NCBI RefSeq assembly: GCF_003952665.1
Contig: NZ_CP017946.1
Span: forward strand, 5,103,001-5,167,000
Reading direction: 5' to 3'
Source: Bosea sp. Tri-49
GTDB lineage: Bacteria; Pseudomonadota; Alphaproteobacteria; Rhizobiales; Beijerinckiaceae
DNA length: 64,000 nucleotides
The position numbers and the translations under genes are program-made. The notes below the pieces were generated by a model, which searched no databases, was not told where the DNA came from, and worked only from the letters and a program-made list of their open reading frames with translations. How positions within the stretch are numbered: the first letter of the stretch is position 1; each line of letters starts with the position of its first letter. Positions 44,663 to 53,910 of this stretch are shown piece by piece.

Positions 44663-45202
44663 ATGCGGTTTGAGTTGGCAGACATATATAAGCCCCGCGA
44701 GCAGCGGAGCCAGAGGCCGCGTGAGCGCAGTCCCCTTGCGCGCGGGACATCGCTCGCCGGTGTGTTGCTGTTCGGGCTGGTTGCGGCCGGCTGCTCGATT
44801 TCCTTCCCGATCATGGGTCTGTCGAGCAAGGCCGAGGACGAGGTCGCGATGACCACGGCCTCGGTGTTGCCGGCTCGCGCCAGCGAGGGCAAGAGCCCGC
44901 TCGCCAATCTTGCGCCCGATCTCGGACCCGAAGACTGGCGTCGGGCTGAAGGCGCGATGGCGCTGGCGCTCGACCCACAAGGCAATGGCGCGCCGGTTTC
45001 CTGGGACAACGCCCAGAGCGGCATGAAGGGTATATTCACTCCGGTCGGCGGACCGTTCCTGAAAGCGGACGAGATTTGCCGTGCCTTCCTGGCGTCGATG
45101 AGCCTGCAGACCGGTCCGGTGAAATTGCAGGGCACCGCCTGCCGGCCGTCCGGCGGCGAATGGGCGGTCAAGGATGCCAAGACCTGGAAAGGCACGGCCT
45201 GA
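44663..45202 (+). CDS. RT0821/Lpp0805-like surface lipoprotein (17-kDa antigen family)
   Basis: This 179-residue protein starts at the ATG at 44663; the ORF opens at 44612 inside the pdxH start region. A long basic N-terminus precedes a hydrophobic segment (about residues 30-43: SLAGVLLFGLVAAGC) with lipobox V-A-A-G-C, so it is probably a lipoprotein with an unusually long n-region. The C-terminal domain has NGAPVSWDNAQSGMKGIFTP and FLKADEICRAF, ending with GEWAVKDAKTW, a pattern of the RT0821/Lpp0805 family. Function in the envelope is unknown. Confidence 0.78.
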   Translation: MRFELADIYKPREQRSQRPRERSPLARGTSLAGVLLFGLVAAGCSISFPIMGLSSKAEDEVAMTTASVLPARASEGKSPLANLAPDLGPEDWRRAEGAMALALDPQGNGAPVSWDNAQSGMKGIFTPVGGPFLKADEICRAFLASMSLQTGPVKLQGTACRPSGGEWAVKDAKTWKGTA

Positions 45203-45236
45203 GCCTGTTGCCAAGACGCCACAGTCTTCCCATGTA

Positions 45237-45272
45237 GGAGGCGGTTCCGGTACGCCGGGATACGAAGCCTCC
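45237..45272 (+). other. Hairpin upstream of the DnaJ-like gene
   Basis: GGAGGC (45237-45242) and GCCTCC (45267-45272) can pair around a 24-nt loop, followed by GGGGGTGTTTTTGA and the start codon at 45287. It may be a terminator of the preceding gene or a structure affecting translation, since no other Shine-Dalgarno sequence than the adjacent G-run is visible. Confidence 0.4.
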
Positions 45273-45286
45273 GGGGGTGTTTTTGA

Positions 45287-46207
45287 ATGCGTGATCCGTA
45301 TCAGGTTCTGGGCGTGGCGAAATCGGCTGATGAGGCCGAAATCAAGAAGGCGTATCGCCGCCGCGCCAAGGACCTGCATCCCGACCGCAACCAGGGCGAC
45401 CCGAAGGCGCAGGAGCGCTTCTCCGAGCTGAACACCGCCTATGAAGTCCTCGGCGACACGGACAAGCGCAAGCAGTTCGACCGCGGCGAGATCGACGCTG
45501 AGGGCAAGCCGCGCTTCTCCGGTTTCGAAGGCATGGGCGCCGGGCGTCGGGGCGCCCATCATGGCGGCTTCGAGTTCAACTTCGATGGCGGCGGGGCGTC
45601 CTCCGGCCGCGGCGGCGCCGACCAGGGATTCGACCCAGCCGACATCTTCGGTTCGCTCTTCGGCGATGCCGCCAGGCGCGGCGGGCGCGGCCGGGCGAGC
45701 CAGCCGCAGAAGCCGCCGGAACAGAGTTTCACGCTCGAGGTCAACCTGGCCGAAGCGGTCAATGGTGCGATGCGCCGGGTGAAGCTGCCCGGCGGGCGCG
45801 AGGTCGAGGTGACGATCCCGGAAGGCGTCGCCGACGGCAAGATCATGCGCCTGCGCGGCCTCGGCCAGACACATCCGCTCACCGGCGAGACCGGCGACGT
45901 GCTGATGACGATCAAGGTCCGGCCCGATCCGCGCTTCACTGTCGACGGCAGCAATCTGCGTGCGCGCGTTGCGGTCCCGCTGGCGACGGCGGTGCTGGGC
46001 GGGCCGATCCATGTGCCGACACTCGGGGGCGCGGTCGAGATGAACGTGCCGCCGCTGACCGGCACGGCGCGTCAGTTCCGGCTGCGTGGCAAGGGGCTAC
46101 CCGGTGCCAAGAAGGGCGAGCATGGCGATCTGTTCGTTTCGATCGACATCGAGATGCCGGCCGAAGACGCCGAGCTGACCGCGCTGATGAAAGCACGGGC
46201 CGGCTGA
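45287..46207 (+). CDS. DnaJ C-terminal domain protein (CbpA-like co-chaperone)
   Basis: This 306-residue Hsp40 has the J-domain at about residues 1-70 ([20 protein letters not shown], then the HPD tripeptide in [10 protein letters not shown]). A Gly/Phe-rich linker (about 75-145) and two beta-sandwich substrate-binding domains follow ([58 protein letters not shown]). It has no zinc-finger cysteines, so it is CbpA-type rather than DnaJ itself. It stimulates DnaK and probably acts in stress. It is followed 95 bp later by fabI on the same strand. Confidence 0.92.
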   Translation: MRDPYQVLGVAKSADEAEIKKAYRRRAKDLHPDRNQGDPKAQERFSELNTAYEVLGDTDKRKQFDRGEIDAEGKPRFSGFEGMGAGRRGAHHGGFEFNFDGGGASSGRGGADQGFDPADIFGSLFGDAARRGGRGRASQPQKPPEQSFTLEVNLAEAVNGAMRRVKLPGGREVEVTIPEGVADGKIMRLRGLGQTHPLTGETGDVLMTIKVRPDPRFTVDGSNLRARVAVPLATAVLGGPIHVPTLGGAVEMNVPPLTGTARQFRLRGKGLPGAKKGEHGDLFVSIDIEMPAEDAELTALMKARAG

Positions 46208-46302
46208 ACAGGAATTCGGCAAAGGACGCTTCCACCCTTCGACCGCCTCGGTTATGAGACGACCCGTTCTACTCGCCGGTTCGTCCAGTTCGAAGGTCCC
46301 AG

Positions 46303-47142
46303 ATGCCTGAATCCAGCAGCGCCGCCCCGACCGCCAATCTGCTCCGGGGCAAGCGCGGTCTCGTCATGGGTGTCGCCAACAATCGCTCGATCGCTTGGGG
46401 CATCGCCAAGGCGGCCGCGGATGCCGGCGCCGAACTCGCCTTCACCTATCAAGGCGATGCGCTGAAGAAGCGGGTCGAGCCGCTGGCGAAGCAGCTCGGC
46501 GGCCATGTCGTCGGCCATTGCGACGTCACTGATGGTGCGACGATCGACGCGGTCTTCGCCGAGATCGAGAAGCTCTGGGGCAAGCTCGACTTCGTCGTCC
46601 ATTGCATCGCCTTCTCCGACAAGGACGAGCTCACCGGCCGCTATGTCGACACGACCGAGGCGAACTTCTCGAAGTCGCTGCTGATCTCCTGCTATTCCTT
46701 CACGGCGATCACCCAGCGTGCCGAGAAGCTGATGCTGGATGGCGGCTCGCTGCTGACACTGACCTATTACGGCGCCGAGAAGTGGATGCCGCACTATAAC
46801 GTCATGGGCGTCGCCAAGGCCGCGCTGGAGTCGAGCGTGCAGTATCTCGCCGCCGATCTCGGACCCCAGAAGATTCGTGTCAATGCGATCTCCGCCGGGC
46901 CGATCAAGACGCTAGCGGCCTCGGGCATCGGCGATTTCCGCTACATCCTGAAGTGGAACGAGTACAACTCGCCATTGCGCCGCACCGTCACCATCGAGGA
47001 GGTCGGCGAGACTGCGGTCTTCCTGGTCTCCGACATGTCGCGCGGCATCACCGGCGAGATCATGCATGTCGATGCCGGCTACCATGTCGTCGGCATGAAG
47101 GTGCCGACCGCGCCGGATATCACGCTCGACAAGGGCGAGTGA
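46303..47142 (+). CDS. fabI: Enoyl-[acyl-carrier-protein] reductase (NADH)
   Basis: This enzyme (EC 1.3.1.9) performs the last step of each fatty-acid elongation cycle. It is a 279-residue SDR-like protein with the FabI-specific cofactor site GVANNRSIAWGIAKA. The catalytic Tyr-x6-Lys is Y165 and K172 in MPHYNVMGVAKAALES. DLGPQKIRVNAISAGPIKTL and MHVDAGYHVVGM complete the signature. The DnaJ-like gene lies upstream and the fol operon is convergent; a short hairpin (CTCAGC-TCG-GCTGAG, 47145-47159) separates them. Confidence 0.95.
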   Translation: MPESSSAAPTANLLRGKRGLVMGVANNRSIAWGIAKAAADAGAELAFTYQGDALKKRVEPLAKQLGGHVVGHCDVTDGATIDAVFAEIEKLWGKLDFVVHCIAFSDKDELTGRYVDTTEANFSKSLLISCYSFTAITQRAEKLMLDGGSLLTLTYYGAEKWMPHYNVMGVAKAALESSVQYLAADLGPQKIRVNAISAGPIKTLAASGIGDFRYILKWNEYNSPLRRTVTIEEVGETAVFLVSDMSRGITGEIMHVDAGYHVVGMKVPTAPDITLDKGE

Positions 47143-47145
47143 GTC

Positions 47146-47670
47146 TCAGCTCGGCTGAGCTGCCAACATATCCTTCAGGCGCTGGCTTCCGTCAGCGTCA
47201 CGGCTGACGTCCTGGCTCGCAATCGCCGCCAGCAGCGTCGCTATGCTGTGCTCCCCGATCGTGATCATCGGCGCGACCTCGGCCAGCGGCGCCAGCACGA
47301 AGGCGCGCTCGGCGATGCGTGGATGCGGAACTTGCAAGCCGGGTCGCTCGATCGTCTGCCCGCCATAGGTCAGGATGTCGATGTCGAGCGTGCGGGGCCC
47401 CCAGCGCTCGCGCCGCTCGCGGCCGCTCTCGCGCTCGATCGACAGGCAGAGTGCGAGCAGATCGTCGGCCGATAGCGTGGTCTCGATCAGCACCGCCATG
47501 TTGCGGAATTCCGGCTGGTCGAGCTTGCCCCAGGGCGCCGTGCGCCAGACCGAGGAAGCGGTTTTCAGCTCGACGCCGGCGTGCGCGCGCAGTCGCGCCA
47601 GTGCCGCCGCGAAGGCTGCAACCGGGTCGCCGAGGTTTCCACCCAGGCCGAGCGTCGCCTCAACCCTCAC
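47146..47670 (-). CDS. folK: 2-amino-4-hydroxy-6-hydroxymethyldihydropteridine pyrophosphokinase
   Basis: This enzyme (EC 2.7.6.3) transfers pyrophosphate to the pterin in folate synthesis. The 174-residue protein contains ATLGLGGNLGDP at the start, FRNMAVLIETTLSADDLLAL and RWGPRTLDIDILTYGG, the HPPK signature (R-W-x-P-R-x-(I/L)-D-(I/L)-D). PHPRIAERAFVLAPLAEVAP follows. It overlaps folB by 11 nt and is last of folP-folB-folK. Together with pdxH and ribB nearby it makes this a cofactor-rich region. Confidence 0.95.
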   Translation of the reverse strand: MRVEATLGLGGNLGDPVAAFAAALARLRAHAGVELKTASSVWRTAPWGKLDQPEFRNMAVLIETTLSADDLLALCLSIERESGRERRERWGPRTLDIDILTYGGQTIERPGLQVPHPRIAERAFVLAPLAEVAPMITIGEHSIATLLAAIASQDVSRDADGSQRLKDMLAAQPS

Positions 47671-48034
47671 GCGTGAAATCCAGCTTGATCCCGACCGATT
47701 CCATCCGTCCGGGGATCGGCGGGGCCGGCTTGCGCAAGGTGACCGCGACCTTGGTCACGGCGGGGTATCCCGCCAGGATGGCGTCCGCGAGCGCCCGCGC
47801 TGCCGCCTCGAGCAGCTTGAAACGCTTCCCCGAAAAGGTGCGCGTGACCAGCGCGACGACCTCGCCATAGTCGACCGTGTCGGCAAGGCTGTCGCTGAGC
47901 GAGGAAGCGCGCAGGTCGCAATCCAGGACGAGGTCCATCGAGAAACGCTGGCCGAGCCGGCCCTCCTCGGCGAAATGCCCGTGATAGGCGTAGAGGTCGA
48001 GCGCCTCGATGAAGATCTGCCCCGTCGCGCTCAT
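47660..48034 (-). CDS. folB: Dihydroneopterin aldolase
   Basis: This 124-residue enzyme (EC 4.1.2.25) converts dihydroneopterin to hydroxymethyldihydropterin in the folate pathway. Typical elements are IFIEALDLYAYHGHFAEEGR (with the active-site Tyr/Glu region), SLADTVDYGEVVALVTRTF and FKLLEAAARALADAILA. The C-terminus KVAVTLRKPAPPIPG is also typical. It is coupled to folP (4-nt overlap) and folK (11-nt overlap). Confidence 0.95.
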   Translation of the reverse strand: MSATGQIFIEALDLYAYHGHFAEEGRLGQRFSMDLVLDCDLRASSLSDSLADTVDYGEVVALVTRTFSGKRFKLLEAAARALADAILAGYPAVTKVAVTLRKPAPPIPGRMESVGIKLDFTREG

Positions 48035-48864
48035 CGTGCTTCTCCGATCGCTGCCCAGATCTTCAGCGCGTCGACATGCTCGTCGACGTCATGGGCGCGG
48101 ATGATGGCGGCGCCTTGCGTGACGCCGTAGAGATGCGCGGCGATGCTGGCGGCGACGCGCTGCGCCGGCACAGCCTTGCCGATGACATGGCCGAGCACCG
48201 ATTTGCGCGAGGCGCCGAGCAGGACCGGGCAGCCAAGCTCGGCGAGACGGCCGAGCTCTTTCATCAGCAGCAGCGATTGCTCGGCGGTCTTGCCGAAACG
48301 GCCGATACCGGGGTCGACGACGATCTGGCCGCGCGGCACGCCGGCTTCAATGGCGATCGCGATCGAGCGTTCGAGGAAGCGCATCACGTCGGCGAGGATG
48401 TCGAGCCCGGGATCGACCTCCTCGCGGTTGTGCATCAGGATGATCGGCGCGCCATGGCGGGCCGCGATGCCGGCGATGGCGGGATCGCGCTGCGCGCCCC
48501 AGACATCGTTGACGATCGAAGCGCCGGCCTTCAACGCCGCTTCGGCCACCTCGGCCTTGTAGGTGTCGATCGAGATCGGAATATCGCTCTTGGCGGCGAT
48601 GCCGATGATCACCGGCATGACCCGGGCGAGCTCACTTTGCGCCTCGAGGCGGATGTGGTCGGGCCTTGTCGATTCACCGCCGACATCGACGATATCGGCG
48701 CCCTGCTGCGCCAGCTTTAGTCCATGTGCGATCGCGACCGCAGGGTTGGCGAAGAGGCCGCCATCGGAAAAGGAATCCGGGGTGACGTTGACCACGCCCA
48801 TCAGCAGGGGCCTGGCGCCGAGGCTAAGCCTGCGGCCGTCCGGCAGTGTGAGCGTGGCGTTCAT
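48031..48864 (-). CDS. folP: Dihydropteroate synthase
   Basis: This enzyme (EC 2.5.1.15) joins pterin pyrophosphate with p-aminobenzoate and is the sulfonamide target. The 277-residue TIM barrel carries both signatures: MGVVNVTPDSFSDGGLF near residue 23 and GADIVDVGGESTRPDH near 55. KAGASIVNDVWG and GQIVVDPGIGRFGKTAEQSL are also present. The first gene of folP-folB-folK, it has no clear promoter element in the 144 bp before the divergent phosphatase gene. Confidence 0.96.
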   Translation of the reverse strand: MNATLTLPDGRRLSLGARPLLMGVVNVTPDSFSDGGLFANPAVAIAHGLKLAQQGADIVDVGGESTRPDHIRLEAQSELARVMPVIIGIAAKSDIPISIDTYKAEVAEAALKAGASIVNDVWGAQRDPAIAGIAARHGAPIILMHNREEVDPGLDILADVMRFLERSIAIAIEAGVPRGQIVVDPGIGRFGKTAEQSLLLMKELGRLAELGCPVLLGASRKSVLGHVIGKAVPAQRVAASIAAHLYGVTQGAAIIRAHDVDEHVDALKIWAAIGEAR

Positions 48865-49008
48865 GCGGCGATCGAGCGATGCGAGAGCCTGCCTCTTACA
48901 CAGGGCTTCGGTGCGCGGCCACTACAAAGCTCACGAGGCCGCGAGACCGGCCCCTGCGGCGCTTTAGCCGCTTTGACGTGGCGATCCTCAGCGTGCAAGA
49001 GGCGGGGC

Positions 49009-49605
49009 ATGGATGCCTTGACGATTCCTGGTCGCCTCTTCCTCGTTCGCCACGGCGAAACCGACTGGAATCGCGAGGGCCGATTGCAGGGCGGGAAGGA
49101 CATTCCGCTCAACGGGCTCGGTCGCATGCAGGCCGAGGAGGCGGCGCGCCGGCTCAAGGCGCTGACCCCCGATTACGCTACCGTCGACTATCTCTGCTCG
49201 CCGATGGAGCGGGCGCGCGAGACGATGACGATCCTGCGCCGCGAGCTCGATCTGCCACCAGACGGATTCCGCATCGACGAACGTCTGCGCGAACTGACCT
49301 TCGGTGACTGGGAAGGCTTCACCTGGCGTGAGGTCCGCAAGAGCGAACGCGAGCTCGCCCAGGCGCGCGAGCGCGACAAATGGGGCTTCGTGCCGCCGGG
49401 CGGCGAGAGCTATCGCATGCTTGCGGAGCGCATCCGGCCGGTCCTCGAAGGGCTGGCGCCCGATACGGTGATGGTCAGCCATGGCGGCGTGGCGCGGGCG
49501 GTGCTGGCCCTGATCGGTGCGGTCGGCACAGTGGATGCGGCCCGCGTCGAGATCTGGCAGGGCAAGATCCTCGTGGTCGAAGGCGACAAGGCGACGTGGA
49601 TGTGA
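49009..49605 (+). CDS. Histidine phosphatase family protein (phosphoglycerate mutase-like)
   Basis: This 198-residue protein starts at the ATG at 49009 (GAGGCGGGGC just upstream). The RHG motif LFLVRHGETDWNREGRLQGG with the phosphate-accepting His is near residue 16. The second catalytic pieces are LCSPMERARETMTILRRE and RLRELTFGDWEGFTW. MVSHGGVARAVLALIG near residue 155 supplies the other His. These are characteristic of the branch-2 histidine phosphatases (for example GpmB/CobC-like). The substrate is not predictable. It is divergent from folP and lies 222 bp before the NRPS gene. Confidence 0.9.
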   Translation: MDALTIPGRLFLVRHGETDWNREGRLQGGKDIPLNGLGRMQAEEAARRLKALTPDYATVDYLCSPMERARETMTILRRELDLPPDGFRIDERLRELTFGDWEGFTWREVRKSERELAQARERDKWGFVPPGGESYRMLAERIRPVLEGLAPDTVMVSHGGVARAVLALIGAVGTVDAARVEIWQGKILVVEGDKATWM

Positions 49606-49827
49606 CAGTCGGGCGCAAAAGCACGCCGACGCTTAACCGCATCCTGTGTTCGCGCTTGCCGTTCAGGCGAGGTTCAGCCACATCTTCGAAGGTACGGTCG
49701 GCTGGTGAGTGCTCGCGCGGCTGCGAGCGTCCGGTCGTAGGACTGGCGGGCGCGTCGTCACGGGGAGACGGCCGGTCGGCGTGAAGTGCAGTCCGGGCGC
49801 GATCGCCGGGACCTGCGGCGGGGCAGG

Positions 49828-52800
49828 ATGAACGATATCACCACAGTTTCGGCCGGTACTGCCGATTCGGGCGCAACGGCGCTTGCGATGCTGGCGGGCG
49901 AGAAGCGGCCAGAGCTGCTGCGCGACGAGGTACTCGCCGAGATTTTCGCGGCGAGCGTGTCCGCGCGTCCCGACCATATGGCGATGATTTCCGGCGAGCG
50001 CCGGCTGAGCTATGCGCAGGTCTGGGCAGAGGCGCAGGCGCAGGCGCGCGGCCTTGCGCTTGCTGGCGTCGGCCCGGGCGACATGGTCGGCCTGTGGATG
50101 CCGCGCGGCATCGACCTGCTGGTGGCGCAGATCGCGATCACGCTGTCGGGCGCCGCCTGGCTGCCCTTCGACGCCGAGGCGCCGGTCGAGCGCATCGCCA
50201 TCTGCCTCGAGGATGCCAGCGCCAAGGGCCTGGTGACACAGACCGATTGGAAGGCGCGGGCCGCAGCGACGGAACGCGTGGTCTGGTGCCCGCAACAGCT
50301 CGCCGAGGCGAGCGACGGCCAGGTACTGCCGGCCCGGGCGCCGGGGCTGACCCAGGACCATCCCGCCTATCTGATCTACACCTCAGGCTCGACCGGCACG
50401 CCCAAGGCGATCGTCATCAGCCAGCGCAACATCTGTCATTTCCTCCGTTCCGGAAACGCGCTCTACGGCATGGGCCCGGACGACGTAGTCTTCCAAGGCG
50501 CCTCGGTCGCCTTCGACCTGTCGATGGAGGAGATCTGGACGCCCTATCTCGTTGGCGCGACCCTGTTCGTCGCGACGCCGCAGATGATGGGCGACGCCGA
50601 GAAGCTGCCGGCGATCCTCGCCGAGGCCGGCGTCACCGTGATCGACACGGTGCCGACCCTGCTCGGTATCCTGCCGTCGGATGTGCCCTCGCTGACGCTG
50701 ATCCTGCTCGGCGGCGAGGCGCTGCCGCCCTCGATCGTGCAGAAATGGTCCAAGCCCGGCCGGCGCATCTTCAACACCTACGGGCCGACCGAGGCGACAG
50801 TGGTTGCAACCGCCGCTCCGGTCGAGCCGGGCGAGACCGTCACCATCGGCAAGCCGATCCCGAACTACACCGCCTATATCGTCGACGAAGCGATGCAGCT
50901 GACCGGCGTTGGCCAGCAGGGCGAGTTGCTGATCGGCGGGCCGGGCGTCGCCAAGGGCTACCGTCTGCGCCCCGAGCTCACGGCCGAGAAGTTCATCGCC
51001 AATCCGTTCGGCGGTTCGGACGATCCGATCCTCTACCGCTCCGGCGATGCCGTCAGCCTCGATGGCGACGGCAACATCGTCTTCCACGGCCGCATCGACG
51101 ACCAGGTCAAGATCCGCGGCTTCCGCGTCGAGCTCGGCGAGATCGAGGCGGCGCTCTCGGACGAGGCCGGCATCAGCCAGGCGGCAGTGGTGCTGCGGAC
51201 CGATGACGGCATTGAGCGGCTCGTCGCCTTCCTGGTTGGCGAGCCCGGCGTGCAGATCGAGGGAACGGTGCTGCGCGCCTCGCTGCGCGAGAAGCTGCCG
51301 CCCTACATGATCCCGGCGCATTTCGAGCCGACCGGCTCGCTGCCGCGCATGGTCTCCGGCAAGATCGACCGCAAGATGCTGAAGGCCGCGCCCTTGACGG
51401 CGCCGGCCGCGAGTGGCGAGCAGGAACCGCCGCGCAACGAGATCGAGGCCGCTTTGCTCGATGCGGCCAAGCGCGTGCTTGGCGCGCAGGCGCTGCCGCT
51501 GGAGGCGGATTTCTTCGTCGACCTCGGCGGCCATTCGCTGCTGGCGGCGCGCTTCATCTCGATCGTGCGCGAGACGCCGGCCTATGCCGGCATCACCCTG
51601 CAGGACGTCTATGGCGCGCGCACCTTGCGGGCGATGGCGGAACTGCTCGATGCGCGTGGCGTGCGGGCCGAGGAGGATCTCTCCTTCACGCCGCCACCGC
51701 TGCTGCGCCGCTTTCTCTGCGGGCTGGCGCAAGCTGTGGCTCTGCCGATCATCATCAGCCTGTCGACGGCGCAGTGGCTCGGCATCTTCGTCAGCTACAT
51801 GCTGCTCTCCGGCGAGGAATTGTCGGCGATGGCGCAGGTCTTCGCGCTGCTCGGCATCTATGTCGCGATCACCATCATCACCGGCTTCATCGCGATCGGC
51901 CTGAAATGGCTGGTGCTCGGCCGGACAAGGCCCGGAACCTACCCGCTCTGGGGCGTCTATTATTTCCGCTGGTGGTTCGCCTCGCGCGTTGCCGGGCTCG
52001 TGCACATCAAATGGCTGCAGGGCACGCCGGTGATGCGCTTCTACTGGCGCCTGCTCGGCGCCAAGGTCGGGCGCGACGTCATCATCTCGGATTACGAGGC
52101 AGGCGCGGTCGATCTCGTCGAGCTCGGCGACGGCACGACGCTGGGTTCGAAGACCACCTTCGCCAATGCCGAGGCGATCGGGGCTAACCTGATCATCGGC
52201 CGGATCACGATCGGCAAGGACGTCTATGCTGGCTCCTCGGTCGTCTTCGGCCATGGCTGCACTGTCGGCGACCATGCCGAGATCGGCGACCTGACCGCGA
52301 TCGCGCCGGGCGCGACCATCGGCACGGCCGAGATCTGGGACGGCTCGCCGGCGCGCAAGACCGGCGTGGTCGATCTCGAGGCCCTGCCGGAGCAGGCGCA
52401 GGCGAGCGGGCGGCGACGAACGGCGATGACGCTGTTCTACATCGTCATGCTGATCGCGTTGCCGCCGATCAGCCTCCTGCCGATCTTCCCGGCCTTCTGG
52501 CTGTTCGACAAGATCGACGATTGGGTCTCGACCTGGTCCGACATCAGCTATCTCTGGTACCTGCCGCTCCTGACCTGGCCGACGGCGATCGGCCTGATCA
52601 GCATCACCGTCTTCCTGATCTGTGCGCTGCGCTGGGCGATCCTGCCGCGCGTCTCGTCGGGCACCTATTCGATCCATTCGGGCTTCTACGCCCGCAAATG
52701 GACGGTAGCACTGGCGACCGAGGTGACGCTGGAGACGCTGTCGTCCCTGTTCGCGACGATCTACATGCGCTTCTGGTACCGGATGATGGGCGCGCACATC

Positions 52801-53838
52801 GGTGGCGGCGCCGAGATCTCGACCAACCTGTCGGGGCGCTATGACATCACCGGCATCGGCGCCGGCAACTTCATCGCCGACGAAGTGATCTTTGGCGACG
52901 AGGACATGCGGCGCGGCTATATGCGCCTCGACATGACCCGCACCGGCGAGCAGGTCTTCGTCGGAAACGATGCGGTCGTCCCGCCCGGCGCCGTCATCCC
53001 CGACCGGGTGCTGATCGGCATCAAGTCGAAGCCGCCGGCGAACGAACTGATGAGCGCCGGCGATACCTGGTTTGGCTCGCCGCCGATCAAGCTGCCGACG
53101 CGGCAGAAGGTCGATCTCGGCGCCGACTGGACCTACAAGCCCTCGCTGGGCAAGAAGCTGGCGCGCGCCGGCTTTGAGGCGCTGCACACATCCTTCCCGG
53201 CGATGCTGTTCATAACCTTCGGCACCATCGCCGTCGATCTCGTGCTGCAGCAGAAGATCTTCGACCGCGACTGGACGGGCCTGGCCCTCGCCTTCATGGG
53301 CTGCGCCGTCCTCATCGCCATCACCCAGGCGCTGATCTGCGCGCTGATGAAATGGCTGCTGATGGGCGTCTACAAGCCGGTGATGAAGCCGATGTGGTCG
53401 TTCTGGGCGATGCGTACCGAGGCGGTCTCGGTGCTCTACTGGGGCCTCGGCGGCAAGGTGCTGTTCGACTATCTGCGCGGGACGCCGTTCCTGCCCTGGT
53501 TCCTGCGCCTGTTCGGCGCGCAATACGGCCAGGGCGTCTGGCTGGACTCCACCGATATCACCGAGTTCGACTGCATCAAGGTCGGCGATTTCTGCACCGT
53601 CAACGCCCATTCCGCCCTGCAGACCCATCTCTACGAGGACCGGGTGATGAAGGTCGGCCGCGTCCATCTCGGCAAGGGCGTCTGCGTCGGCGCCGGCGCG
53701 ACGGTGCTCTACGACACCCATGTCGGCGACTACGCCCAGATCGGCCTGCTCACGGTGATCATGAAGGGCGAGAACATTCCGGCGAACACGCGCTGGGAAG
53801 GCGCGCCGGCAGTGCCTGCAGCAGCAGCGCAGCACTGA
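49828..53838 (+). CDS. Pls/PosA-family nonribosomal peptide synthetase with membrane-embedded C-terminus
   Basis: This 1336-residue protein starts at the ATG at 49828. The adenylation domain (about residues 25-530) has core A3 YTSGSTGTPK (from 184), A4 FDLSMEE (from 229), A5 NTYGPTE (from 316) and catalytic Lys512 in SGKIDRK. A carrier domain has LGGHSLL with Ser570. Then come three cycles of membrane helices (about 630-700, 870-940, 1118-1188), each followed by hexapeptide left-handed-helix repeats. This is the plan of epsilon-poly-lysine synthetase (Pls) and TIGR02353 proteins. There is no condensation or thioesterase domain. By hand alignment to GrsA the pocket reads D-L-E-D-L-G-T-V-V-K, whose acidic residues suit a basic amino acid. 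Product unknown; possibly a homopolymer of an amino acid. Confidence 0.9.
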   Translation: MNDITTVSAGTADSGATALAMLAGEKRPELLRDEVLAEIFAASVSARPDHMAMISGERRLSYAQVWAEAQAQARGLALAGVGPGDMVGLWMPRGIDLLVAQIAITLSGAAWLPFDAEAPVERIAICLEDASAKGLVTQTDWKARAAATERVVWCPQQLAEASDGQVLPARAPGLTQDHPAYLIYTSGSTGTPKAIVISQRNICHFLRSGNALYGMGPDDVVFQGASVAFDLSMEEIWTPYLVGATLFVATPQMMGDAEKLPAILAEAGVTVIDTVPTLLGILPSDVPSLTLILLGGEALPPSIVQKWSKPGRRIFNTYGPTEATVVATAAPVEPGETVTIGKPIPNYTAYIVDEAMQLTGVGQQGELLIGGPGVAKGYRLRPELTAEKFIANPFGGSDDPILYRSGDAVSLDGDGNIVFHGRIDDQVKIRGFRVELGEIEAALSDEAGISQAAVVLRTDDGIERLVAFLVGEPGVQIEGTVLRASLREKLPPYMIPAHFEPTGSLPRMVSGKIDRKMLKAAPLTAPAASGEQEPPRNEIEAALLDAAKRVLGAQALPLEADFFVDLGGHSLLAARFISIVRETPAYAGITLQDVYGARTLRAMAELLDARGVRAEEDLSFTPPPLLRRFLCGLAQAVALPIIISLSTAQWLGIFVSYMLLSGEELSAMAQVFALLGIYVAITIITGFIAIGLKWLVLGRTRPGTYPLWGVYYFRWWFASRVAGLVHIKWLQGTPVMRFYWRLLGAKVGRDVIISDYEAGAVDLVELGDGTTLGSKTTFANAEAIGANLIIGRITIGKDVYAGSSVVFGHGCTVGDHAEIGDLTAIAPGATIGTAEIWDGSPARKTGVVDLEALPEQAQASGRRRTAMTLFYIVMLIALPPISLLPIFPAFWLFDKIDDWVSTWSDISYLWYLPLLTWPTAIGLISITVFLICALRWAILPRVSSGTYSIHSGFYARKWTVALATEVTLETLSSLFATIYMRFWYRMMGAHIGGGAEISTNLSGRYDITGIGAGNFIADEVIFGDEDMRRGYMRLDMTRTGEQVFVGNDAVVPPGAVIPDRVLIGIKSKPPANELMSAGDTWFGSPPIKLPTRQKVDLGADWTYKPSLGKKLARAGFEALHTSFPAMLFITFGTIAVDLVLQQKIFDRDWTGLALAFMGCAVLIAITQALICALMKWLLMGVYKPVMKPMWSFWAMRTEAVSVLYWGLGGKVLFDYLRGTPFLPWFLRLFGAQYGQGVWLDSTDITEFDCIKVGDFCTVNAHSALQTHLYEDRVMKVGRVHLGKGVCVGAGATVLYDTHVGDYAQIGLLTVIMKGENIPANTRWEGAPAVPAAAAQH

Positions 53839-53910
53839 ACTAAGTATGCACTTGTTCTGCAACCCCTGGGTGCATTAGCTGTCCCGGCCCATCTTGGGCT
53901 GGGGGATACC

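Noticed and set aside
45203..45286. ROSE-type RNA thermometer before the DnaJ-like gene
   Set aside because: The UUGCU anti-SD motif and the multi-stem layout are missing; only one simple hairpin is seen.
50383..53862. 1159-codon ORF on the minus strand antisense to the Pls-like synthetase
   Set aside because: Composition is Asp/Arg/His-heavy and repetitive as expected for a GC-rich shadow frame, and the plus strand encodes a complete known family.
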